NCBI GenBank assembly: GCA_029239235.1
Contig: JAQZBD010000042.1
Location: 1 to 46,149 of the forward strand
DNA: 46,149 nt
Reading direction: 5' to 3'
From: Herbinix sp.
GTDB taxonomy: Bacteria; Bacillota; Clostridia; Lachnospirales; Lachnospiraceae
Shown here piece after piece: positions 1 to 9,557 of this stretch; positions within the stretch are counted from its first letter, which is position 1; every line of letters begins with the position of its first letter. The notes below the pieces were generated by a model that was given only the letters and a program-made list of their open reading frames with translations, did no database searches and had not been told where the DNA came from. A program made the translations under genes and the position numbers.

Positions 1-251
1 CTGAAAAAGTCATCCACCATATCTTCAAAACTAAACTTTGTATCCGGTGCAAGCTGGGATAATCCATGACCACGAGCATCCCACAGTATTAAATGATAGT
101 CCCCGTCAAATATTGGTACCTGCGGCTCAAACATTCTATGATCACAACCTGCTCCATGCAGAAAAATAATATAATTCGGCGAATCAGAGGGTCGATGCCA
201 ATAATGAATTTTACAACCTTTATTCACAAAGGTTTCATGCTGTAGATTCAT
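1..251 (-). CDS. alpha/beta hydrolase, N-terminal part (cut by window edge)
   Basis: The first 83 codons of a protein whose rest lies beyond the left edge. The translation starts MNLQHETFVNKGCKIHYWHR and contains IIFLHGAG, the oxyanion-hole strand and turn of alpha/beta hydrolases, followed by LILWDARGHGLS, typical of the second beta strand region. The ATG at 251-249 is preceded by an AGGAGG ribosome-binding site about 8 bases upstream. The nucleophile elbow and catalytic His are not in view, so substrate cannot be guessed. The family is clear; esterase, lipase and lactonase activities are all possible. Confidence 0.85.
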   Translation of the reverse strand, partial: MNLQHETFVNKGCKIHYWHRPSDSPNYIIFLHGAGCDHRMFEPQVPIFDGDYHLILWDARGHGLSQLAPDTKFSFEDMVDDFF

Positions 252-560
252 CCCTATACCTCCTAATAATAAGAAAAATTCATTCTGCTCTTTCGTCCTT
301 TTTTCACCTGGTTTTCTATGAAGCACAATCACAGCAGAATCTAACCAATAACGCCAATAAACTAACCAGCAATTCACTTGCTATCAATATACATCATTTT
401 GCCGGAATCCGCAATGTTCTGGTATTGGCAGTTAACGCAGACTTAAGGGACTGAGTCCGGTTCTATACCGGATTCAGTCCCCTGAAGTTCTTAATCAAAA
501 ATTGACTGACATTTAGGATTCCATTTATTCTACCTTTATGTCTTCATTTCTATCTCGTAT
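252..560. other. intergenic region with one strong hairpin
   Basis: About 310 bases between the hydrolase start and the tail of the glycoside hydrolase locus. No open frame here has coding character or a ribosome-binding site other than that of the flanking hydrolase. The only structured element is the inverted repeat at 447-481, annotated separately. Confidence 0.6.
447..481 (-). terminator. hairpin, probable terminator of the sugar-uptake/GH2 operon
   Basis: A 15-base arm at 447-461 (gggactgagtccggt) pairs with 467-481 with only one G-T wobble and a 5-base loop. It lies about 80 bases beyond the stop of the intact-frame GH2 tail on the minus strand. There is no long U-run after the stem, so intrinsic termination is plausible but not certain. 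Confidence 0.5.
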
Positions 561-683
561 TTAATAATTTTCTTTCACCATTCTAACAGCAAACTCCTTT
601 GCTACGGGATTCTCTGCGAGCCTTCCTGCCAGCTTTAACTGACAGATATATACGCGGCCTCTTCCCATAACGAATTCTCCTGC
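561..683 (-). pseudogene. out-of-frame C-terminal tail of the GH2 enzyme
   Basis: In a frame one base off from the main GH2 reading frame, 40 codons read AGEFVMGRGRVYICQL, then an AGRLAENPVA segment, and end MVKENY before a TAA at 561-563. This matches the usual end of large GH2 enzymes, where a glycine-rich GRVxxCQL strand is followed by GRLxxNPVA and a final helix. The frame is closed upstream by TGA at 684-686, so it has no start of its own and overlaps the annotated GH2 end. It is best read as the displaced C-terminus of the same gene after an indel or deletion near 640-690. Confidence 0.75.
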
Positions 684-3574
684 TCAAGCTTCCTGTCATA
701 CCAGTTCCTAAAGTCGAATTCCTGAAAACCTTCTACTAAAGAATGTCCAGTCTTTCTGGAAGCAAAATTCATCGGCAGCATACTGCTGGCTTTGACTTGA
801 AAAGTCTTTTCGCCCATCCTATATTCGCCCGCTTCAAGCTCCAGGAAAATGGCTTTCGCACCGGAACTTACGATAGCTTCTATCTCTGCCCGATTGGCTG
901 CAAAGGCTTTCCAGTTATCAATCAGTATGATATCACCCGACTTCAAATCAACTGCATCCACTATTCTTAGATTTAGTTCTTCCGCCAGACTCTTTCCCAG
1001 TCCTTTCTCTCCAAAAATACATCCCTGAATACCATCAGGCAAAGTTGTGTCTGGTTTCACCTCTAACATCATCTCATTGTAATGAAGCAATTCCCCATCT
1101 TCTTTCCTGATTCCTGCAGTAATGCGAAGCTTCTGATAGTCTTTGGGAACAGTAAACTCCACATTCCCAAGATAGTCAGAACTGCATCTGGATAAGGTTA
1201 TCCACTGCTCTCCCTGTCCAATAAACTCGTTATTACCTTCTTTATTCAATCCTTCTATCTTATATTCTGCTCTTATCCGATCAAAGGCACAATCCTGGTC
1301 ATTGCAGCCCCATACCTCTACGGACGCCAGCTCTCCTGGATGATAGCAGTACCGATCGTTTCGCAGACTGACCATAACCGGAGTCAGTGCATCCCGGTAA
1401 GCAAAATAGGCAGGCTTAGGATTTCGATCCACATCCATTATCGTTTTCATCCATCCCGCAGGGAAGGCATCAATAAATAGGTGGATTGCCGTAGATACCA
1501 TTCTTTTATTCCTGCGAAAGGCCTCTGACATCCATTTTGTTGCCCAGGCCTGGTGCTGCTGGGAGGCATCAATCCATTCCTTCACACTTGTCTTGGTATC
1601 ATAAAAGAAATAGTGGAAATTCCCGGTCTGGGAGGCAATTATATTTGCCGGAGTCCAGCTCTTCTCCTCGGTCTGATTCGCCGGCAGCCAATGCTTTGGA
1701 TAATACTTTTCCATGGTTTCCAGACAGTCCAGACCTTCTGCTCCGAATTCTCCGCAGCCATAATTCCAATCCTTCATTACCGGCAGCCAATAACCCTTAT
1801 TCAGTTCACCGGCATCAACGCCGCACCCGTTATACCAAAGGGTATAGCAGTGGTTATCCGGCAGGGTCTTGCTAGGTGGATCATAATCGCCATCCACATG
1901 CTTTGTTACCCGCTCCGGATTATTCATCTTCACAATCGCATCTGCACAGTCGAAGAATCTCATCAAATCCGGTCTGGACAGGTGTCTGTGAGGCTGATTA
2001 TAGGCATTGGGGAAGGGCTCATTAATATAGGACACCAGGATATTGCAGGGATGCTTTCTTACCAGCTTTTCCAGCTCCTCTGTCTGTCGAAGTGCCTCAT
2101 TGAACTTATTGATGCGCAGTACTCCAAACAAAGGCAAATCCGTCTGTGTCAGCATCCCCAGCATATCGCAGTATTCATATACCTCCTCCTGAACCGGACG
2201 CTGTGTCAGTCGAAGGAAGTTCATATGACATATTCTCGCCAGCAGGATATCATCTATGATCTGCTCCGTATCACCCTTCATCACGCTCTGCTGCTCATGT
2301 CCCATGGTATTCGCGCCCCGCAGACGAATCTGCTGCCCATTGAGATAAAAGCTACCCTTAGGCAGGTTATCCGTATCCATGATAAAACTTCGCATTCCAA
2401 AGCTCTGAGCCTTCCGGTGCATTATCTGCCCGTCTTCCTTCACTAAGGATACCTGGAGCTCATATAGATAAGGAGTCTCCGGGTTCCACTGGCGGAAAGC
2501 TTCCATGGTGAAAGGAATTCTTAGATAGTTGACTCCTTTCTCCATCTTAAGCTGCACCGGCTTATCAATTGCACCAGAGGCGGTCAGAACAGCTTCGGTA
2601 AAACTATCGCCGAGTCCAATGGCACATCCGGTTACAGGCTGATACACCATATGTTCAAAGACAGTCTCCTCAAAATTTCGCCCGTAAAGGGAAAGACTCA
2701 GCTTTACCTCCTCATAGCCAGGATCACATTTGTATATTTCCACCCAGGCTTCCGCCATATCTTCCTCCGGAAGTGGTCTTACATATACATCCTTAAGAAA
2801 GCACCGATTCTTTACTTCAACAAATACACTCTGCCAAATTCCCATTCCCGGAGGACAGTGATGCCAGCCCATCTCGGGATCATCAAATCCCGGACCAGTG
2901 GCTGCATATATTTTATCCCCTCCGTACATGGTTCCTCGCAGTTCCTTTTCATTTCTCTTATGTACAAAGTCATTCTCAACTCGTACTACCAGGGTATTCA
3001 CACCCTGCTTTGCATATCGGGTTACATCCAGCTGAAAGGGGGCGAAGAAGCCCTCGTGGGAACCTGCATAGGAGCCATTAACAAAGACCTGGGCGATGTA
3101 GTCCACTCCTTTAAAATCCAGAAATACAGCCTCTTCCTTCTCCCAGGAAACCGAAAATTCGGTTCTGTAGAAGGTTACTGCCATGCCCAGGGGTTTCCCG
3201 TAATGAGGTATGCTTACCTTTTCCCAATCTCCCTGACCCTCTAAAACGGATATAAAATCCTGCTGGTCATCCTTCGTCTCTATTCTCCAAAAGAACTCCT
3301 TCAGTTCTTCCTTTTTTTCCGATGTCATTAACTGTGGTGCTAATCTCTGAAGAAATGGACGAAATTTTTGCTTCCAGCTCTCCAGTTCCTCGTATAATTC
3401 CTCTTTCGTGCTCATCTTGGGGGGAAAAGCGATTTGCTTTTCCTGTTTTTCGATCCCCCATACCTTTTTATTCATAGCTTCCGGGGTCGGCGCCTGCAGC
3501 CCTTTTCCCAGGGTGTGGACACCGCCTGCCGCTATATTTGCGTATTGATCATTTGCCATATTGATAATTTTCAA
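635..3574 (-). CDS. glycoside hydrolase family 2 protein, C-terminus frameshifted
   Basis: A 979-codon GH2 (beta-galactosidase/glucuronidase superfamily) protein without a signal peptide, so it should act on imported oligosaccharides. The sugar-binding jelly-roll is at about 110-255 (DFKGVDYIAQVFVNGSYAG), an immunoglobulin-like domain at about 255-400 and the TIM barrel at about 405-760. SYINEP gives the likely acid/base Glu519, and GEFGAEG gives a candidate nucleophile at Glu609. The start is a TTG touching the TGA of the upstream permease gene, with AAAGGGTGA just before it; ATG six codons in is an alternative. The last residues after FDFRNWYDRKL do not fit the family, and the expected tail continues in another frame at 561-683. 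The exact substrate cannot be told. Co-transcription with the ABC permeases is likely. Confidence 0.9.
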   Translation of the reverse strand: MKIINMANDQYANIAAGGVHTLGKGLQAPTPEAMNKKVWGIEKQEKQIAFPPKMSTKEELYEELESWKQKFRPFLQRLAPQLMTSEKKEELKEFFWRIETKDDQQDFISVLEGQGDWEKVSIPHYGKPLGMAVTFYRTEFSVSWEKEEAVFLDFKGVDYIAQVFVNGSYAGSHEGFFAPFQLDVTRYAKQGVNTLVVRVENDFVHKRNEKELRGTMYGGDKIYAATGPGFDDPEMGWHHCPPGMGIWQSVFVEVKNRCFLKDVYVRPLPEEDMAEAWVEIYKCDPGYEEVKLSLSLYGRNFEETVFEHMVYQPVTGCAIGLGDSFTEAVLTASGAIDKPVQLKMEKGVNYLRIPFTMEAFRQWNPETPYLYELQVSLVKEDGQIMHRKAQSFGMRSFIMDTDNLPKGSFYLNGQQIRLRGANTMGHEQQSVMKGDTEQIIDDILLARICHMNFLRLTQRPVQEEVYEYCDMLGMLTQTDLPLFGVLRINKFNEALRQTEELEKLVRKHPCNILVSYINEPFPNAYNQPHRHLSRPDLMRFFDCADAIVKMNNPERVTKHVDGDYDPPSKTLPDNHCYTLWYNGCGVDAGELNKGYWLPVMKDWNYGCGEFGAEGLDCLETMEKYYPKHWLPANQTEEKSWTPANIIASQTGNFHYFFYDTKTSVKEWIDASQQHQAWATKWMSEAFRRNKRMVSTAIHLFIDAFPAGWMKTIMDVDRNPKPAYFAYRDALTPVMVSLRNDRYCYHPGELASVEVWGCNDQDCAFDRIRAEYKIEGLNKEGNNEFIGQGEQWITLSRCSSDYLGNVEFTVPKDYQKLRITAGIRKEDGELLHYNEMMLEVKPDTTLPDGIQGCIFGEKGLGKSLAEELNLRIVDAVDLKSGDIILIDNWKAFAANRAEIEAIVSSGAKAIFLELEAGEYRMGEKTFQVKASSMLPMNFASRKTGHSLVEGFQEFDFRNWYDRKLEQENSLWEEAAYISVS

Positions 3575-4462
3575 TCACCCTTTCACTGCACCTACGGTTA
3601 ATCCCTTTACAAAGTATTTCTGGAAGAAGGGGAAAATAATTAACATCGGTCCTGCTGCCAGTATACATAAGGCCATTCGCGCTGTTTCACTTGGGAGATT
3701 GGCAATATCGATAGTAATGTTCCCGGCTTGCATGGAGGTACTTAGGTATTGGATATTATTCATGATACGGTACAGATAAAATTGCAGGGAATTGATATTG
3801 GAGCTGTCTATGTATAGCATGGATTGATACCAGTCATTCCAATAGGTAAAGGCGATAAACAATCCCACCGTTGCCAATGCCGGTTTAGAAATCGGCACTA
3901 TGATACGGAAAAAGCTCTTAATTTCACCTGCTCCGTCAATCTTCGCCGCCTCAATCAAGGAGGTTGGAATGTCAGAGAGGAAGCCCTTCATCAGGAACAC
4001 ATGCCAGGGCAGAATAATATAGGGCAGCATCAAAGCCCAAAGAGAATCTTTTAGGTGAAAATACTTGGTTACCATAATATAGGTGGGTACCAATCCTCCA
4101 TTAAACAACATGGAGAAGAAGATCATAAATGCAAATACTCTGCCCAGTCTGAAATCCTTCCTTGCAATAACATAAGCAAGCATCGTGGTCACAATAAGAC
4201 TTACTGCGGTTCCTGCCAATGTAACCAGGATCGTAACTCCGTAAGCACTAATAATGGATTTCGGACTTTCCAGAATATATTTATAAGCTTCCAGCGAAAA
4301 ACCTCTAGGAATTAGAGAATAACCTTCTCTGGTAAGCGCAATTTCATCCGATAGTGAGGCTGACAAAATATATAGAATGGGAACGACGCAGAACAAAGCC
4401 AGTAAAATAAGTGCTACGGTTATGACTTTATTTGCAATCTTCTCTTGTTTACTTTGAACCAT
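3575..4462 (-). CDS. carbohydrate ABC transporter permease (LplC/YtcP type)
   Basis: A 295-residue inner-membrane permease with about six transmembrane segments. The EAA loop that docks onto the ATPase is visible as EAAKIDGAGEIKSFFRIIVP at roughly residues 180-200. The protein ends GLTVGAVKG, the usual C-terminal signature of the LplC/YtcP group. It is the second permease of the sugar transporter, 14 bases downstream of the first, and its stop codon abuts the GH2 start. No ATPase gene is present, which is usual for this family because a shared MsmK/UgpC-type ATPase is encoded elsewhere. Confidence 0.95.
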   Translation of the reverse strand: MVQSKQEKIANKVITVALILLALFCVVPILYILSASLSDEIALTREGYSLIPRGFSLEAYKYILESPKSIISAYGVTILVTLAGTAVSLIVTTMLAYVIARKDFRLGRVFAFMIFFSMLFNGGLVPTYIMVTKYFHLKDSLWALMLPYIILPWHVFLMKGFLSDIPTSLIEAAKIDGAGEIKSFFRIIVPISKPALATVGLFIAFTYWNDWYQSMLYIDSSNINSLQFYLYRIMNNIQYLSTSMQAGNITIDIANLPSETARMALCILAAGPMLIIFPFFQKYFVKGLTVGAVKG

Positions 4463-4476
4463 TGATTACTCCTCCT

Positions 4477-5397
4477 TTAAAATAACGCATAATCCTTGTT
4501 GCTTTTTTTCACAATCAAATTGGTGACCAGCACAAGAATAAAGCCTACAACAGACTGGTATAATCCAACAGCGGAGGACATACCGATATTCCCCATAACT
4601 CGAAGCATACGGAACACATAGGTATCAATTACATCCGTTGCTGAATATAGAATTCCCGAGTTTCTGGGTAGGAACCAGAACATACCAAAATCAGAATAGA
4701 ATATCTTTCCGATCATTAATAATCCCATTAATACAATCGTAGGCATCATATGAGGCATACAGATGTAGCGTATCCTTTGAAGCTTATTTGCCCCGTCAAT
4801 GGAGGCTGCCTCGTGCTGAGCGGTATCCATACCCATCAGGGTAGCATAAAAAATCAAGGTATTATAGCCTACATGCTTCCATAAATAGGATGTCGTAAGG
4901 ATGAAAGGCCAATACTTGGGCTCACTGTAGAAATTCGGTACAGTCATCCCAAGCTTCTCCATAAAGTTAGGGATAACTCCCATGTCCGGGCTTAGCAGAG
5001 CATAGATTACATAGCTTCCCACTACCCAGGAAATAAAATATGGTACGAATAAGCTGGTTTGAAAAATCTTTACCTTTCTACTGGATAATTCAAATAAACC
5101 AAGTGCCACAATAACAGATAGAACTAACGTCAAACAAATAAAGACGGCATTTAAGCATATCGTATTTCTGGTAACCGTCCACATATCCGGGGAATTGAAA
5201 AAGAACTTAAAGTTGTCCAGCCCGCTCCATTCACTGCCAAATATCCCTTTTTCCACATCCATTTTCTTAAACGGTATGATTAATCCGAATAGAGGGAGGT
5301 AATAGTATGCAAGCAGAAAGGCTAATCCGGGGAGGGAAAGTATGAATAGCCCCCAGTTCATTTTGTATCTTTTTTTTACTAATTTCGTATTTTTCAT
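4477..5397 (-). CDS. carbohydrate ABC transporter permease (LplB type)
   Basis: First permease of the sugar ABC importer, 306 residues from the ATG at 5397 (MKNTKLVKKRYKMNWGLF). The frame is open further upstream, overlapping the binding-protein gene, but this ATG is preceded by GGAGAGGAG about 10 bases away and gives the family's normal N-terminus. About six transmembrane segments are visible, and the EAA motif reads EAASIDGANKLQRIRYICMP. It belongs with the binding protein upstream and the LplC-type permease downstream in one operon ending in the GH2 enzyme. Confidence 0.94.
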   Translation of the reverse strand: MKNTKLVKKRYKMNWGLFILSLPGLAFLLAYYYLPLFGLIIPFKKMDVEKGIFGSEWSGLDNFKFFFNSPDMWTVTRNTICLNAVFICLTLVLSVIVALGLFELSSRKVKIFQTSLFVPYFISWVVGSYVIYALLSPDMGVIPNFMEKLGMTVPNFYSEPKYWPFILTTSYLWKHVGYNTLIFYATLMGMDTAQHEAASIDGANKLQRIRYICMPHMMPTIVLMGLLMIGKIFYSDFGMFWFLPRNSGILYSATDVIDTYVFRMLRVMGNIGMSSAVGLYQSVVGFILVLVTNLIVKKSNKDYALF

Positions 5398-5506
5398 GTC
5401 GGTATAACTCCTCTCCAGGAAACAAGCTGAAACAAAATGTGATTCACTTGTTGCGAATGAAAGAGGGAGGGGTATTTTCTCTCCCCCACCCTCCAAAAAA
5501 CTTCCT

Positions 5507-7060
5507 TTATTTTGATGACTTCCATTCATCAACCTGTTTTTGCATTTCAGCGATGATCTTATCAGCACCGGATGCCTTTAATTTCTCACGAAACTCTGGA
5601 AGTACTTGAGCAGGGTCAGCTCCGCCTGTTTCTAAGATCTTGCCGTATTGGTCATAGGCTGCGCTTACGCTTGCGATTTCATTTGTTACAGGTGTAGAAT
5701 CAAAGGAGAAGCCAAGTGCTTTTGATTCTACCGCGGAACCATTCAACGCCTTTGTCTTTTCCCAAATATCAGGCGCCTGTCCTTCTCTAAGTAAAGCATT
5801 AAACTGATTTCCTAACATCCAGTCGATATTAGGATTGTAGCCCTTACTATCATCTGATGTTACGGTTCCATCTGCATTTACGGTATAATGTGTTCCTTCC
5901 ACACCAAAGCAAAGCAGGTTATACAGCGTTGCATCCGTATTTACCAGGTTCAGGAATTTCATAGCAACCTCAGGATGCTCACTGGTCTGACTGATGGCAT
6001 TTAAGCTGGAAACCAGATTATCTGTTGCCAGGTAGGGCTCTGATAAGGTTGCAAATACCACTTCTTTATTCCCAAAGTTAGCGGATTCAATTGCCTCTAC
6101 ACCAGGCTTGAAGGTCGCATTGATAGCCGCTATATGCTTTCCTGCTTTCATGTCAGGTACTGCATTATCGGAAACTGTTACAGCATCCTTACGTACCAGT
6201 CCTTCCTCCACCCAACGATGCATCATATCATAAAACTGTGCCGCTTCCTCTGTTTCGAACTGATTGTATACGGTCAGACTCTCATCACCAAGCTTGAATA
6301 CACCGGGAATGCCAAGACCAATAATTGGTTCTAAGCCCACCGCTAACGTATGCTTTGACAACAGACCATTACTGGAGGCTGCAAAAGGATAGATATCCGG
6401 GTTATCCTTTTTTACCTGCAGGAAGAAGTCTTCCAAATCACTGAGCTTCGTAACCTTGCTCACATCCAGGCCATACTTATCCGCATATTCCTTTACAATT
6501 ACCACATAGTTCTGCTTCGGGAAAATCTGCTGTGAGGGAACTCCGTAAATGCTTCCCTTTACTTTAACCGCATCCCAAACAGAGGTTTCCATAGAGCCGA
6601 GCAGCTCAGGGGCATTCTCCTTTAATAAGTCATCTAACGGAATAAATGCGTTCTTATTCACGTTATCATAGTAATTGTTATTCCAGCTGGAGGTCCAGCA
6701 GATATCATATTCTTCACCGGAAGAGATTACCATCTGCATCTTCTGCGGATAGTTTGCGTAATCCGTTGCGATGATCTGCAGATCAATATTCATCTCATAA
6801 GTATCCAGCAGATATTGATCAATTGCTGCCTCTACTGTTTTTACATCTGCCTGGGGACCAGAGCCTGCCATATACCATTTTAATGAGATTGGCTCTCCTT
6901 GATCTGCACTGCCGGTTTCACTGCCGGTTTCATTGGTGGTTCCACTCTTGCTTGGGGCATTCGTATCCGTCGTTCCGGCTTTGCCGCAGCCTGCCAGACC
7001 GCTGACTGCCATTAAGCCGGTGAGACCTAATGCGACAATTTGCTTAGTCATTTTTTTCAT
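5507..7060 (-). CDS. extracellular sugar-binding lipoprotein of the ABC transporter (family 1, LplA/YtcQ-like)
   Basis: A 517-residue solute-binding protein. A lipoprotein signal peptide ends at VSGLAGC, with the acylated Cys at residue 25, followed by a Ser/Thr/Gly-rich linker and a long two-lobed binding domain. The length and linker fit the LplA/YtcQ group, which binds oligosaccharides. Its ATG is preceded by GGGAGG 11 bases upstream, and a good promoter lies at 7115-7144. It is the first gene of the transporter-GH2 operon and is probably controlled by the AraC-type regulator directly upstream. Confidence 0.95.
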   Translation of the reverse strand: MKKMTKQIVALGLTGLMAVSGLAGCGKAGTTDTNAPSKSGTTNETGSETGSADQGEPISLKWYMAGSGPQADVKTVEAAIDQYLLDTYEMNIDLQIIATDYANYPQKMQMVISSGEEYDICWTSSWNNNYYDNVNKNAFIPLDDLLKENAPELLGSMETSVWDAVKVKGSIYGVPSQQIFPKQNYVVIVKEYADKYGLDVSKVTKLSDLEDFFLQVKKDNPDIYPFAASSNGLLSKHTLAVGLEPIIGLGIPGVFKLGDESLTVYNQFETEEAAQFYDMMHRWVEEGLVRKDAVTVSDNAVPDMKAGKHIAAINATFKPGVEAIESANFGNKEVVFATLSEPYLATDNLVSSLNAISQTSEHPEVAMKFLNLVNTDATLYNLLCFGVEGTHYTVNADGTVTSDDSKGYNPNIDWMLGNQFNALLREGQAPDIWEKTKALNGSAVESKALGFSFDSTPVTNEIASVSAAYDQYGKILETGGADPAQVLPEFREKLKASGADKIIAEMQKQVDEWKSSK

Positions 7061-7114
7061 TACTTAAAAATCCTCCCTATACATTAATTTTGAACAGCCG
7101 CTGCTGTCACCCCG

Positions 7115-7144
7115 ATATTAACAGGTTATGAAAAGCTGTGACAA
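7115..7144 (-). promoter_or_regulatory. predicted promoter of the sugar transporter operon
   Basis: On the minus strand TTGTCA (7144-7139) and TAATAT (7120-7115) are separated by 18 bases, a good sigma-70/SigA-type match. It lies between the terminator of the AraC-type regulator and the ATG of the binding lipoprotein, so the operon can be switched independently of its regulator. Confidence 0.6.
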
Positions 7145-7151
7145 CTGAAGA

Positions 7152-7191
7152 ATACGCACATTTACTGTATAAAAAACAGTAATGTGCGTAT
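7152..7191 (-). terminator. hairpin terminator after the AraC-type regulator
   Basis: Arms of about 15 bases (atacgcacat...tactgt and acagtaatgtgcgtat) pair with one bulge around an A/T loop, starting 27 bases after the regulator's stop codon. The position suits a terminator separating the regulator from the transporter operon. Confidence 0.65.
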
Positions 7192-7217
7192 TTTACAGTG
7201 TATGGTTCGAAAATGCA

Positions 7218-9557
7218 CTACCAGTTTCTATCGGCAAAATTCCTCGGTGTACACCCATATACCTTCTTAAAGAGTCGATAGAAGTAGTTTTCATTTTCTA
7301 TTCCTATATTTTCAGCTACTTTGTTAACAGGCATGTCTGAATGCTTCAAAAGATAAACTGCCTGTTTCATACGTACATCCAGAATGTACTCATTAATGGA
7401 TATCCCGGTGCACTGTTTGAATTTCTTCATTACATAGCGTCCTGACATATTCATATAATCCGCAATGGATTGAGATGTAAGATTTACATCACTGTAATTT
7501 TTAAGGACAAATTCATGCACTGCTTGTACAAATAACTTCTCCTTATCATTTTCCTTCTCCTTCTTCTGATAGGTATCTGAAAGAATGGAACTAATATATT
7601 CCGACAGGTCTTTAAATATCTGGTCAATATAATCCACTTCAATGACTTTCTTATACATGTCGTTGAAATTAATAGTTAGAGGATTATTCTTTGCCATGTT
7701 AATTTCATTCATAATCATATTGACTTCAGTTACCAGCGCCATCAAGCTAATAATGATATTCTCATAGGACAGGCTGCTGATCACATCCTGTATTCGCTCC
7801 AGCGTCTCCTGAATCTGTTCCAGATTACCCAGCTTTATCTTTTCCTCCAGGCGTTTCTTTAAGTCTCTGGAATAGGAGTTGTCCCTGCTGTGTACATTAT
7901 TGTAGCATTCGGCTTCTCCCAAAAGAGAATTTTCACCATATACAATCCGATAGCTGGAAAATCTCTGGGTTTCCTCATACAATTGTGCCAAATCCTTTAC
8001 CTCAGTGCTGATATTACTATAGGCCGCAGAGACCGTAATGTCAAAATGTACCTTGATAAACTCCTGCATGTTCCTTAGCTTTTCTTTTATCAGTTCTTGA
8101 TCTGCTCCTCTTTTCTGACAGTCAATTATAATTACAAGCTCATCGTTCTCTTTTTTAACCGGTTCTGTGATATAACCTTCCATCAACTCACTAGTCACAT
8201 TGGAGATGCTATCAATCAAAAGATCATTGTCACCCTCCACGAAGCCATGGCGATTTACCCGGAAGCTGTCCAGATGAACGCTCACTACCATCAGCTGATA
8301 CTCCTCGAGCTGGGATAACGGAGCACCTGGCATGCTCTTATAATATTTCTCCCAGTTCTCTTCCGAACTATCCTCTAATAAATTAGACAGCAGGAACTTT
8401 TTGAAGGTTTCCTTTGTTGACTGCTTTTCCTGAAGCAGCTCCTTATTAATATCGTTCACCTTCTGATAGAAGCCTCGCAGGTGTTCAAATTCATCCACCT
8501 TATCCTTATTCTTATCTGCTGCATCCGCTCCGTCCAAACCGGATACATAGTCCACCAGAGTATTTACGGGTCGGTATATTTTCTTAGAAAGTAGTATTAG
8601 TGCAACGCTTCCAAACAAAGCGAATACTACAGACAACAACAGAAAGCCATTTTTCAATTTAATCATATTTGCAAAAATCTTACTATATTCCTGTACCATA
8701 ATGATACAGTTACCTCTGTCCTCTAAATCAATATAGGAGATCAGGTATTTCTCTCCTTGGTAATCATCAATATAATACCCCTGTGCAGAGCCTTCTGTTT
8801 CTTTCCCGATGTAATTATTAATACAGTTCTCCACCATAGGCTCTTCCGAAGCGGAATTCATTTCATTCATATAGCTATATATACCGGATTCACCTGCAAG
8901 ATATATTGTCGCCGGTACTTTCTGAGATATAGCTCCTGTCAGATTGTCCAGGAACCAATTTGCACTCTGATTAATCACAATGTAACTATTCTTTCTATCT
9001 GCCGGATCCGCATATTCATACATAAAGTAGGAAAACACATATTGATTGCTCTCAAACTGACCGCTCTTCTGCTGCAATTTTCTAAGTACCGGACTTAACT
9101 TCGGAATCGTATCCTGCTCCATCATAAACAAATTCTCATTCTCTCCGACTTCTTCATTGGAGCTGCCCGTCGAAAACCATTCTTTCCTTTTTGCATTATA
9201 GATTTCAATGGAATATAGGGAGGGCTGAGACAGCAATACATTATCTCGCAAGTGCTTCATCGTTAGATATAGCTGATTATAGTCAATCTCCTCATTATAC
9301 ATCAACGCATTAATATCATATTGATAATACAAGGACATGCTAAGAGCCGAGATATTTTCAGAAAAATAGGTATAATTATACTTCATTTGATTCAATACTT
9401 GTTCATTGGATTGATTAATATTGTCAATCATATTTGACTGAGCATTTTTATACAGCAAAACAGCAAAGGGCAATACTACTGATAATATGTACACGAGTAA
9501 CAGTAACACAATCCTTCGATAATATGATTTATTAATTTTTAAAAAAATCTTTTTCAT
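7218..9557 (-). CDS. membrane-anchored AraC-family transcriptional regulator
   Basis: A 779-residue one-component regulator. A transmembrane helix at about 16-36 is followed by a long extracytoplasmic sensing region to about residue 300, a second membrane helix (FLLLSVVFALFGSVALILLS), a HAMP-like linker, a middle cytoplasmic region and a C-terminal double helix-turn-helix AraC domain at about 680-779 (QSIADYMNMSGRYVMKKF; FYRLFKKVYGCTPRNF). This architecture is common beside LplA/B/C sugar transporters in clostridia and Paenibacillus. It most likely senses an extracellular sugar and activates the adjacent transporter-GH2 operon. The ligand is unknown. Confidence 0.9.
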   Translation of the reverse strand: MKKIFLKINKSYYRRIVLLLLVYILSVVLPFAVLLYKNAQSNMIDNINQSNEQVLNQMKYNYTYFSENISALSMSLYYQYDINALMYNEEIDYNQLYLTMKHLRDNVLLSQPSLYSIEIYNAKRKEWFSTGSSNEEVGENENLFMMEQDTIPKLSPVLRKLQQKSGQFESNQYVFSYFMYEYADPADRKNSYIVINQSANWFLDNLTGAISQKVPATIYLAGESGIYSYMNEMNSASEEPMVENCINNYIGKETEGSAQGYYIDDYQGEKYLISYIDLEDRGNCIIMVQEYSKIFANMIKLKNGFLLLSVVFALFGSVALILLSKKIYRPVNTLVDYVSGLDGADAADKNKDKVDEFEHLRGFYQKVNDINKELLQEKQSTKETFKKFLLSNLLEDSSEENWEKYYKSMPGAPLSQLEEYQLMVVSVHLDSFRVNRHGFVEGDNDLLIDSISNVTSELMEGYITEPVKKENDELVIIIDCQKRGADQELIKEKLRNMQEFIKVHFDITVSAAYSNISTEVKDLAQLYEETQRFSSYRIVYGENSLLGEAECYNNVHSRDNSYSRDLKKRLEEKIKLGNLEQIQETLERIQDVISSLSYENIIISLMALVTEVNMIMNEINMAKNNPLTINFNDMYKKVIEVDYIDQIFKDLSEYISSILSDTYQKKEKENDKEKLFVQAVHEFVLKNYSDVNLTSQSIADYMNMSGRYVMKKFKQCTGISINEYILDVRMKQAVYLLKHSDMPVNKVAENIGIENENYFYRLFKKVYGCTPRNFADRNW

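Noticed and set aside
635..700. Programmed -1 frameshift in the GH2 gene
   Set aside because: No slippery heptamer and no downstream structure are seen in the overlap; an indel or deletion is simpler.
1553..2446. Long plus-strand open frame of 297 codons
   Set aside because: It is antisense to the GH2 gene, has no ribosome-binding site and reads as low-complexity translation of the opposite strand.
2651..3244. Plus-strand open frame of 197 codons
   Set aside because: Also antisense to GH2 coding sequence, with no domain features.
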